Assembly: GCA_029531795.1 (NCBI GenBank)
Contig: JAPEIS010000006.1
Location: 744,001 to 808,000 of the forward strand
DNA: 64,000 nt
Direction of reading: 5' to 3'
Origin: Sclerotinia nivalis
Lineage: Eukaryota > Ascomycota > Leotiomycetes > Helotiales > Sclerotiniaceae
Shown: positions 37,101-46,974 of the stretch, one piece after another
Position numbering within the stretch: position 1 is the first letter of the stretch
How the letters are laid out: every line of letters starts with the position of its first letter
Position numbers and translations under genes: made by a program
The notes under the pieces: generated by a model
Seen by the model: the letters and a program-made list of their open reading frames with translations, nothing else
What the model was told of the DNA's origin: nothing
The model's database searches: none

Positions 37101-37490
37101 CGATCAGGTAGCGCTCGTGATATCGGACATCATATCATCATATGCATCCCCAAAATCCAAGACTGACCTTCAAGTTTTTAATATTGTCAATCCAACTCCA
37201 GTGCCATGGGACCTACTTGTTGAGATACAACAGGAACGATTTGGAAAGCATGCCAAGGTAATTCCAATGCAGGAATGGGTCCAGAAGCTGGAAATATACA
37301 GTTCTAGCCATGATGTTCATCAGACCATCGAGCCTACCTTGAGGCCAGCACTGAGGCTTATCAATCAATTAGGAGATGGCAAAGATGAGATAAAGTTTGC
37401 CACTGAGTTGGAACAAGCAGAACTTTGGCTTCGATGAAACCAATTGACAAGGCTATTCTTGAGATGTGGTTGGACCAGTGGGGCCTATGA
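34125..37490 (+). pseudogene. NRPS-like A-T-R (adenylation-thiolation-reductase) enzyme, inactivated
   Basis: Homologous to fungal NRPS-like carboxylic acid reductases: adenylation domain, carrier domain, NAD(P) thioester reductase. A-domain marks: VVLHSSGSTGIPKPIAMTHG (nucleotide loop), CSLYGSTEAFQ and GRRDDIIVLSNSEKFNP. The carrier Ser is in DLFSHGLDS. Reductase marks are VALTG-stop-TGTLGT and VTILRVGQVGGSTNANDPPW. Lesions in order: frameshift near 34158; retroposon insertion 35334-35536 plus duplicated target; frameshift near 36236 right after the carrier Ser; TAA at 36534-36536 inside the NAD-binding Gly loop; deletion of roughly 100 residues near 36726 (GALKLG runs straight into YAESRCVAESILAAA); TAG at 37090-37092 where Trp is expected; frameshift near 37425 before the C-terminal MKPIDKAILEMWLDQWGL. 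Two introns remain visible (after 34430 and 34921). The gene cannot make a working enzyme. Confidence 0.9.
35320..35550 (-). mobile_element. SINE-like short retroposon, copy A, with 14-bp target-site duplication
   Basis: The 14-bp sequence TTCAAGCTGGAGAT occurs at 35320-35333 and again at 35537-35550, flanking a 203-bp insert (35334-35536). Removing the insert and one duplicate leaves an uninterrupted A-domain frame (NPSFKLEMKPSEDE), proving the insertion. On the minus strand the element starts CGGGATCATTCCCC, has a Pol III box B-like GTTCAAATT about 50 bp in, and ends in an (AATC)n tail. It has no coding capacity and no terminal inverted repeats. A tail of short repeats plus a 14-bp duplication fits a LINE-mobilised SINE better than a DNA MITE. 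It is closely similar to the copy at 38491-38709. Confidence 0.85.
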
Positions 37491-38476
37491 TATTCCAACT
37501 GTTTGGACTGCTATTGAGGAAGATGTTTTTAACTAATTGAAACCTTGTGAAAAACTAAAACACTTTATTCTGCTCTATGATTAAATCTGTAAACTCAACT
37601 GTTCTAAAAATGGATGGTAAGGATTTTGAAGCTTCTACAGGGAGAGTTTGATCAGATGTATTATTAACTTAACTACATCAATCACCACAGGGTATATCAA
37701 TGAAATCCATTCTATTTTATCTCTACTCCATTCCAAAATGAGACTGAGGTAAGAGTCAGGATATGGTATGCTTAAGTTTGAAATTAAGATTATATCAGAG
37801 ACAAAAGCAATCCCTGGTTTTGCTAAAATATACCAATGTGCTTACAAAGTGAACTTTAGTGTTCAAAATTTCCTTTTTAATAACTACAAAGAAAAGACTA
37901 ACGTATCTATACTACTATTTTGGTCAATAGAGCAAATAATCAAGTCGAGGAAGAATAACTGAGACCAACATAAAGTATTCTTTTATACATGCTAAGGCTT
38001 TCATGATTGGAATTTCAGCTTATATAAATATATTCATTAATTTACCCCGTTCTAGTTCTATTGCTAAAAGAAAAGTATCTATAGATGCAAATATAAATTC
38101 CATACCGTGCCGCCTCATCTTATTTGTCTGGACTTGATAGTTTGGGTTAGGATTTAGAGCTCGTTCTTTTCGAAGTTTACAGAACTACAAATACAGAATA
38201 TATAGAATATAAACAGATTTCAATTATACTGAATCGGAGGCTACACTCTCCTAACGTTCACAGGGTCGTTGCCCCGTAACAGGCATTATAATTTCTAAAA
38301 TATTACGAGGTGGTATATGATGTATCGAAAGTTAAAAAGTTGTTATTCGGGTATTTACTATAAATATTAAAATTATTAGTATTTCAATAGATAGAATAGG
38401 ATTCTGTATATTAATCTTATTTAATATTGCTTAATCAAAATCTGTCGGTTTCTTCGTTATTATTTCCAATACTTGC
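37491..38476. other. AT-rich intergenic block
   Basis: Mostly A and T, many TA steps, no supported frame; composition like RIP-mutated DNA. It separates the A-T-R pseudogene from retroposon copy B. Confidence 0.5.
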
Positions 38477-38723
38477 TTCTTACGGATATCGATCGATTGA
38501 TTGATTGATTAAATTAACATCTACATTGAGTTTAAGATTATCTAAGATAGTTAAAGGCTTTTGCGAATTTCTAATAGATAATATAATGAAGGTAAATTGA
38601 TTTATAGACTTGATTAAATATAATATTTGAACGATTGAGATGGATTTAATCCTTTGAATTGGATAGAGGAAATGAAAACTAGTCCTGGGGGATGGACCCT
38701 GCCTTACAATTCTTATGGATATC
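38477..38723 (-). mobile_element. SINE-like short retroposon, copy B, with imperfect 14-bp target-site duplication
   Basis: Second copy of the family, 219 bp (38491-38709), flanked by TTCTTACGGATATC (38477-38490) and TTCTTATGGATATC (38710-38723), which differ by one C/T. Compared with copy A most differences are C or G in A against T or A in B (for example ACGTCTACACTG versus ACATCTACATTG), the pattern left by repeat-induced point mutation; a few go the other way. On the minus strand copy B has eight extra bases (TTGTAAGG) at its 5' end, so copy A looks 5'-truncated. The (AATC)n tails differ in length. Confidence 0.82.
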
Positions 38724-38820
38724 CTTATTATAGTTATCCTAACTTTTGTCAGTTCCACTATATCTCCGTCTTGAAAACCTTCTAATATGTTCACTTTCGG
38801 AGAAATTAAGACGACGGAGG

Positions 38821-40826
38821 TCATACAATAACGATATCTTCCTCTACGAAGACCCCGTTCTTCATCATGGCAACCGCCTCTCCACTCATAACGTCATGGA
38901 CATACGCATCCCCAGCAAGCTTATAACCCTCCCCACCTACCCGCCATAACACAAACAACCGCAACCCTAACACCTTCAATATGCAGCACACATCGCCATC
39001 GCGAATCAATCTATGCGCAAGGCCATACCCCCCCGTTTTAGTGTGAAAAAAACCTCCTACTATGCACAGCCCACGCAAAATTCCGTTCAAACAGCCAGGA
39101 CTCAGCCATTGAAAACCCTGGATCAAATTCCGGTACCATCGCACAGCCGAACTTCACGCAATGTGCCTTAAAGTTCTTGCGAAATTGATCCATCGCGTTC
39201 CCAGTCGTATCCTTCAGCCGCATCGCATCTGCTGTCAGTGTTGCAGAAAATGCATCCATCTTTTCTTCGTCGCGGTATCGTCTCTCGGGGCCGTCGTCGT
39301 GGGGTTCGAGCTCTCGCCAAATATTTTCAACCATCGGAGGATGATGATCAGTGTGGTAAAACCCAAAGTCTCTGTCAGTAGTAGCCTTTGCTACCCATGA
39401 AATGGTGTCCAAGATGAATTCGCGGATCTTCAAACTGTCGTTGGTTCTCGTCTACAGAGAAGATAGGATTCTTCTTGCCATAGCCGCCTGCGTGGTATCG
39501 CTTGGAGGGGTATCTGAGTGTGGAGACGTATTTGGCCAGGTACCCATGACGAAAAGGCACTATCCATGGCGGCTTGGTCGCGATCCACGCAGGAGAGGAC
39601 GAAGGTTAGCTCGCATGTTCCGAGGAGCGCGCGTCGGGCTTCCTAGTATACCTCGAGCAATGGTTTGCTGTAGTTCGCAATGGAGCCCACGACCTAAGAA
39701 CTCCTGATCAAACCAGTGGGGTGTCCAAGGAAGACGAGGATATAGTCTTTCAGGTCTGTTGCCTTGAACCGGCGTCCGATATGGAGGATTTTAACGAGGG
39801 TAATTTTGAGACAGTCACCACCAGAAACTGAACCAGGCCTTTGGAAAGCGTGCTTCTCCAAAAGACGAATGTGTCAAAGGCATTCCACAGGTCAGAAAAC
39901 GTGTCAGCAATCCTCAGTAGGCCGAAGTCAAATAGGACGAGCAGATGCCCAGACGCAGAGTGGAGAAGGGCGAATTCGACCAAGTCACTGAAATCAAGCA
40001 TTGACCAACCCCATATCAGAGTCGCCTGCTGTGCCAGCCCGGCCTCTTGCAAGACCCACACTCAAGTTAACCATGAGAGATTTACCAATTCGCGATCGAG
40101 GTCCCATTTCTCCGGGTCTGCGCAGATTGGATTCTCCACCATTGGATTTGGGATATTATCTGGGTGGTTGTACTTCTTGAGCAAGGCCCTCGAGATTCTC
40201 GCGGTCTCTATAAGGAGACTCAAGCACTCCTCGACGATAGCAGTGTCGTCGTTCCTGAGCCAGATAAGGGCACTGCTCGAGCGTTCATAGACCTTCCTCA
40301 TCAGTCGCACTTGCTGGGATCGTTCGCCCAAGTCATCCTGGTTGACGCAGATGACATCGATCCAGAGCCTTACCGTCTCACCCTCTGGAACGAGCGCACG
40401 AATGGTGCGGGAAAGATTGATTGTGATGGATAAAATTTTACTGTCGATTCTGACATTGGTTCTGCCACGGTGATTGCCTCAGACATATGAAAGAACTTTG
40501 TAATATCCAGAACATCCGCCCAGCGGAAAGATACACTAACTGTATAATGGTTCCGTATGTCCTGGAGTTCTCTCCAATAGCCTGATATACTCACCTCCCG
40601 CAGGGATAGGCTCGTACACATATCGTTCGTCTATAGGAATGTTCGTGTTAGAAGTCAACCCAGGTAAAGTAATGATGTTGAGTATTCCACCAAATGGTGG
40701 CAGCGGGAAAGGAACGGCATAAGTACGTTGAAGTTTTATGTCAGCATCTTGTCTCCTCTTGTTTCTTCTGCAACGTCTTGCAGACAGCCGGGTTGGAATC
40801 AGTCCCAAGGGGCAAGACAAGTACAT
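38821..40826 (-). pseudogene. HET-domain (heterokaryon incompatibility) protein, inactivated
   Basis: HET proteins trigger cell death on fusion of unlike fungal strains. The expected blocks appear in order: YVYEPIPAGGEYIRLLE, KVLSYV-stop-GNHRG, RIDSKILSITINLSRTIRAL, VRLWIDVICVNQDDLGERSQ, MRKVYERSSSALIWLRNDD and NLSWLT-stop-VWVLQEAG, then a C-terminal part ending GDAYVHDVMSGEAV. Three stops lie in one frame: TAG at 40536-40538, TGA at 40479-40481 (Trp in the family's LSYVWG) and TGA at 40062-40064 (Arg in FTRVWVLQEA). The C-terminal third changes frame around 39440-39750, and again at a run of seven T near 39050 (SRRFF to HTKTGGYGLAHRL). The true start is uncertain. No HET activity is expected. 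Confidence 0.85.
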
Positions 40827-42612
40827 AACCGGGACAGGTAATCGTGATGATGACCAATTCCTACGCCCTTGTCTTATACCTCAGACGCCGAGCCAAGGTT
40901 CGGCAACCTAGCGAAGCTAAGGTGTGCTGATCTCTTGTCTATATACGGCACTACAAACGGGAGGGAAAGATGTGATTATTGGTTTTTGGCCAGAATTCTC
41001 TTCTTTCTGGTTGGAAAACGTGTCGTTTAAGCCTGTGGCTAAGTGTTTGCATGAAGGTCGGTACGTATTACCAATCTCTGAAAACGAGTTATCCAGCTGG
41101 CGCTTCGTAAAGGCCCCATACCCTCAGGGTGCATGGTCATAATTGAAAAGACACACACATACAGCAAACAATTTGTTTGCTACGTAGAAGGCAGAGACTG
41201 CGTCAGCTTTATCTTTACCCCACATTTTAAAGTTCGGCATTGTCCTGTCAAGGTTAGAGCACAAGTACAACACAGTGGAACCTTATCGGCTTAATTATTG
41301 AGGTATTATAATGGAGGAGTCAATATGTGTGTATATTTTTATATGTATGAAAACTCTGATCTGGCCTATATACAGCTTGCTTATTCAGCATAATCCCTGA
41401 TATGTCCGTTTCCGAAAATGGGCCCCTAAAAATTTAACCAGATGGCCGGGTTTTAGGTATATAATATAGCAGGTAGGGGATATATATATTTTCACTTGTA
41501 TGATAATGATAAACGAATCCTTTTTACATTTACAAGAATAAATCCTTCACCGGATAACTAAATGCTAAGCAATATCTGTTTAGTCTAGCTCCAAGCGTAT
41601 TCAAACGCCAACATTGGAGAATCCTTGGTCAATAATGGTGAGTGTAAAAGTCACGATAGCAAAGAATCAACTAGTTGAAAAACAGTATCAAAACCTTTCA
41701 TTGTCCTTTTAATTTACAGAAAACTCTTCTTTTTATACCTATACAGGAAAACGTCCACACGACGGTGTACGCCGTTCACTCGGTGTAGCCCCGTACTGAA
41801 GAGTTTTTACCGAGATTTCCGATATTGCCAAGAGCATTCCTGTGTTTGATCGTAACACTGAGCTGGCGACCGCCGCTACTAGGACAACACGTTGGTAGAG
41901 CTCAGATCGGTCTTTCCTGAGACTCCGTAATACCTTAGGTGAGCTATCTAGACAGGGGTCTGAGTCCAGACTCCGTATATCTCAAAGTGGGATTAGATTT
42001 AATATAATTCTCTGCTACACGGTACACCTAATTCCTGTCGAAAAATTATTCTTCACTTGATATATTAGATGTTAGAGAGTCTTTCAAAGATCTTTATTAA
42101 CTATTGTATTAACTGATTAAGATGATAATGTTTTACGATGAAAAAGTTCGGATTTTACTAGTATAAAATCTTTTCTCATCAATCAGTTAATATCTTATAA
42201 GGCTCAGAATCTACAGGTAAAGAGTATTTGCAGAGCTATAGAAGGAGTGACTATATACATAGAGCACTAAGACTCCAGAACTAAAAATGGCTGGTAGAAT
42301 ACATGACTAAACGAGTGACTGTAGTCATCACCAATATGAACCTGAGCTACTAGTTAGTGGCGGTGAGAGGACTATCTGTTCCGTTATATTGGAGATAGTA
42401 GTTTCAATATTGAATACTATCAATCAATCAGCTCATTCTTTCTTGATTCCTCGTGGTTCTAGGTCTCATCAAACCATCAGATACATAAGCTAGACAATCT
42501 CCTTCAAAGTACCTGAGTAGCATATCGTTGATTCAAACGATTTTCTGCTCCTCTTCAAGGCTGGCCAATCTTCATCTACTCTTGCACTCCCTCTGATTCA
42601 TGCTATCTCAAG
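40827..42612. other. Intergenic region, partly AT-rich, with an inverted repeat
   Basis: No supported gene. A 219-bp open frame at 40924-41142 has no resemblance or context. About 41300-41560 and 42050-42230 are AT-rich, with a more GC-balanced patch between, perhaps remains of unidentified mobile DNA. The last few hundred bases must include the glucan lyase promoter. Confidence 0.4.
42108..42191. repeat. Inverted repeat (11-bp perfect arms)
   Basis: ATTAACTGATT at 42108-42118 pairs with AATCAGTTAAT at 42181-42191; the bases inside the arms are also partly complementary. No terminal duplication was found around it. Confidence 0.6.
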
Positions 42613-45600
42613 ATGAACCCGTTGGATACTTGTAGAACTACCTCGGACCCTACATCAACAGATGCAGAGTATTGGAAGACGCAAGACCCATATATCTTCC
42701 AGCCTGCTGAATGGTTCTTCAAAGATTTTGAAAATGGCAACCCCACGCAGCCGCGATCAGTTTCTTTGAACTTAGATGACCAAATGGTTGATAAAATGCC
42801 CAATCCTGTCTCTAGTCATGGACGTATCTTCCGCTTCAACGACAAACTGGGATTTCTACTCGTTCAGTTTATGCGACCACAAGTATGGCGCCTGCAATTT
42901 CACAGTACGAACGAATCACCCGCTGCTTTTTCCGACTACAACACTAGAAACATTGTTCAAGACACGCTCACGAGGACCATCGAGATTCTGGACAATGCCG
43001 AAGGAATCTCATGGTGCGTGGAACTAAAGGAGCCAAATGAGAGGTATTATGTTCTTCAATCAGTCTTGAAATCGACGTCAAAAGATAATTCGTTTCGGAA
43101 GGTTCTGGTTCAACTCTGGATTCATCGTGATCCGTTCAAGATCACAGCCATCCGGGCAATCAGAGCTGAAGGTGCTTACACGCAGGTTCCAAATTTCCTT
43201 ACTGCAGTAGCGAAGGATCCAGAAGTAGCAAGGGAGCTATCAATTGAAGCACCTCCAGGTTCACGAATCGCAATCATCTGGCAAACAAAGGACTGTCCTT
43301 TGCAGTGGCTAGGGAATAATGCGACTATTCTGGCTGTAGAGAAGCCGCTCAACGCCAAGTACACGGGATTTGGTGAACAAGGCGGACGCACAATGTTCAA
43401 AGACAAAGTTTTCATGAATTATTTCAGTGAGTGATGTCTAACTAGAGCATTATCGTGACGAGCTAACCCTGTCTGGACCAGATTTTGACAATATGCGCTA
43501 TAATAATGTTTATGGCGATGGACCTTATTCAGATAGCGAACCGCTTTACCACTCTGAGCCCTACTGGATAGAAATGAATGCGCATCCGGGGGCACAGTCG
43601 CAACTGGCAACATTCATTGACAACTATTCCGATGTCAAAGTGGATCTTGGTTTAGTTGAATCCACGCAGCTCCGTGTTGCCACCAGATTCAACGGTTTTC
43701 GGTGCATTCTCATTGCTGGTGACGATGTTGCACAGATCATTCGTTCATACACCTCACTCATTGGAAAACCACAGCTAAAGCCGCGCTTCGTGCTTGGTTA
43801 CCACCAAGGATGTTACGGGTACGATACCAAGAAGAAAGTACAAGATGCGGTAGACAAATATAGGGCATATAAAATCCCCTTGGATGGAATGCACATTGAT
43901 GTTGACATCCAGCGTGATTATCGCACCTTCACTATCGACACTGCCGAAGATAAATTTCCAAGACCCGACGAAATGTTTGACCGACTTAGAAAGCAAGGCG
44001 TGAAATGTAGTACAAACATCACACCAATCATCAGTTCTCGTACTATCCCCGCAGAACCATACACTACATTTGATGAAGGTTTGGAAAAGAAATACTTTGT
44101 CCTTGATCGCCGCGACATCGACCCGTCGGCTCCCACGTCTGGGCAACAAGTTTCGCTCAATTTTGGCAAAGGAAATCGCTACTTCAAAAACCCAAATCTA
44201 GAGAGTAGTCTCCCACGGTATAATCCCCCGGATGATTATAGGCTTCAAGACTATTTCAATACTGGTAAACCATTCCGTGGTGGGGTTGACTATGGTGACC
44301 ATAGGGGCACTCCCGGTCACTATCCAAACCTAAATCGTAAGGACGTGCGGATATGGTGGGGAAAGCAATACGAATATCTCTTTAAGATGGGGCTTGAATT
44401 TGTTTGGCAAGATATGACTTCGCCTTGTATGGCAGAAGGTTTTGGTGATATGAAATCGTAAGGAATCCTTCCATCTTTCTCTTACACCATTATTTGACAC
44501 TAACATGCGTAAAAAGATGGCCATTCCGATTACTTCTTGATTCAGATGGGTGGAACGGAGACCCGCGTGCTGCCGACAAGAAGAAAGCGATTGAGATCTG
44601 GTCGTTGTACAGCTACAACCTTCACAAGGCGACGTTTCAGGGCCTGCAAAATCTAACTAGCCGTCAAGGCAAGCGGAATTTCATCATTGGGCGCGGTAGT
44701 TTCGCTGGCGCCCAGCGTTTTGCTGGACTTTGGACGGGTGACAATGCCTCCACCTGGGAATTTTTGGATATATCGGTAGCGCAAGTGCTTGCCCTTGGCC
44801 TTGCCGGTATGACCATTGCTGGGGCGGATGTTGGAGGTTTCGAGCCTATCGAAGGTGAACGATGGGCCGACCCGGAGCTGTTGATCCGGTGGTATTGTGC
44901 GTACAGCTTGCTCCCTTGGTTCAGAAATCACTACTCGGCCAAGAAAGGCAAGAAGCTGTTTCAGGAGCCGTACGCATATCGAGAGTTACAGGACAAACCT
45001 GAATGGCAGCACGTGCCCGAAAAAGACCACAACATGTATTATTCCGTGTTGCCAATCTGCCGTTACATGGTGCAGTTGAGATACAGTCTGCTCCAGCTAC
45101 TCTATGATGCCATGTTTGAGAACATGATCAATGGTTTGCCCATTGCCCGCTCCATGATCATCACCGACCCCTTCGATTCATCGCTGTATCAAGCCAACCA
45201 AGTGTACACTCGAAGCCAGTATTTGGTCCGTAACGACTTGCTCGTTGCACCAGCTCTCTACAAGCAATCTAAACGCTACGATCGCAAACTTTACCTGCCC
45301 GCCCCGGATGGTTGGTATCCTATGAATCTCCGGCCCGGAACAACCTTGGGTGGCATACTTGCTGAACCCCTTAAGCCAAAAGTCAGCGGTGGCACGTACG
45401 TCTACTATGACTGCCATATTGCTCCAAACGAAGAGCAGCTCCCATACGTGACTCCCATGTACATCCGTGAAGGCGCCATCATTCCCCAGATTGGAGTCCG
45501 CGACAGCGTCCCTGACCGCACCCGGGACGACAAAGACGCACGCCATAATCAAATCACAATCAACGTATATCCTGGAAAGAACAACACGTACGATATGTAC

Positions 45601-46056
45601 CTCGACGACGGTGTATCGAGGGAGAGTGCGCCTGATAATATCTATCTTTCCTCGCTACGCACCACGCCGCAGGGAAAGGAGGAGATACAGTCATTCAATG
45701 CATATGGTGATCGTAAGGCCAAGAGTATCTTTCGCCATGTCAAATTTGAGCATACAACTACAAGGCAGTTCGCCGATGATCAGCTCCGAGATACACGAAA
45801 ACTCACAGTCAGCACACCCTGGTGCAAATACACGGACGAGCAGGTCAAGAAGGATATCGGGCCGGAGTATCGGATTGTATTCTGGCACGAATCGAGATGG
45901 CCAGCGGCGGAGATGGACCTAAACGCTGTCACGGTGAAGATCGAGGGTACGCACAAGGCTCGCCAGGAACTGGCTAATGCCATCAGCGCAACTGTGGTAT
46001 GGGTGCCGGTGGATTCGAACGTGAATGCTACGATAGAGGTCAGCAACCCTATTTAA
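42613..46056 (+). CDS. Alpha-1,4-glucan lyase (glycoside hydrolase family 31)
   Basis: Exons 42613-43426, 43482-44457 and 44517-46056, 1,109 residues, intact. GH31 glucan lyases cleave starch or glycogen from the non-reducing end by elimination, giving 1,5-anhydro-D-fructose instead of glucose. The distinction from alpha-glucosidase is visible: the catalytic Asp lies in EFVWQDMTSP (about residue 580), where hydrolases have W-x-D-M-N-E. Other lyase-type blocks are MNYFNFDNMRYNNVYGDGP (across intron 1), EPLYHSEPYWIEMN, ATFIDNYS, YHQGCYGYDTKKKVQDAV, HIDVDIQRDYRTF, CSTNITPIISS and NLNRKDVRIWWGKQYEYLF. The acid/base Asp is in FAGLWTGDNAST (about 672). There is no signal peptide, so the substrate is probably intracellular glycogen. 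No other anhydrofructose-pathway gene is in the window. Broken genes lie upstream and AT-rich DNA on both sides. Confidence 0.9.
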
Positions 46057-46974
46057 GCAGGTATTTTGGGTCTCGTAGATGGGACGCTGGATTGAGGAGC
46101 GATGATCTCCAAGACTACTTCATTGAGGGTAAGTGAAGATTGTATCAGTATTGCCTTTATCGGAAGTTGTATTTGTGGTTGCAAGAAGGGAGTCCAAAAT
46201 GGAAGATATTTGAGTTAAGTTGAGGGTTGGGAGATCTGGCGTTACAACACAGAAACATTATCGATAGAAAGACAGGTACCGAGGAGGGCAACCAGCCTTG
46301 TGCCAAAACCCCAAAAATAGATTTTTGTCTGAGATGAGTGTATATATATATTTAAATAATTGTTATTTGTTATTAAATATCTATAAATAATTTTTGTAAT
46401 ATTCGTTTATTATTTATTTAGATTTAGCCTCATTCAATTTATTATAAATAAATAATAATAAAAATTTGAAGTCTTTAGTATTTTAATTCTAAAAAAATTG
46501 AATTTTTATAAAAGAGTATTATTCTTTTCATAAGTCATTTATTAAATTATCTTTTTTAGTATGATTTGTATATTTGCTTACGAATTTGTTTTCGGGCCGG
46601 CAAACCCGTAATTTGCCAGACAAATCACAAATATCTATGAGCTTCGAAAAGAACGGGCTCTTGAGAGTGTGATGACTACTTATTATGACACAGGGCCTCT
46701 TTGAAATGGGTGTCATCTGCATTTCCGGATAGAGCTAGGTCAATGCAATGTTATCTCCCTTTTGTTGGATTGTACCCTACGGACTAATGTCAAATCATGG
46801 TTCGCAAACTTCAACATAAGCGAGCATATCATCCACAACAGTTAAATGCATTCTGCACCATAACTACGCTTCCAGTATCATACTAGAAAGGGGTATATCC
46901 ACCCATATGCATCCGTGCACACATAACGCCATTGAAAATCGTTCCGACCGCCTATCCTATCATTCCATCTAAAT
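46057..46974. other. Intergenic spacer with AT-rich core
   Basis: Convergent gap between glucan lyase and Sea4. Bases 46320-46580 are strongly AT-rich (TTATTTA/AATAAT runs), unlike the neighbouring genes. No gene seen. Confidence 0.45.

Noticed and set aside
40924..41142. 72-residue frame upstream of the HET pseudogene
   Set aside because: No domain and no partner exons. It might be part of an older element, but nothing supports that.
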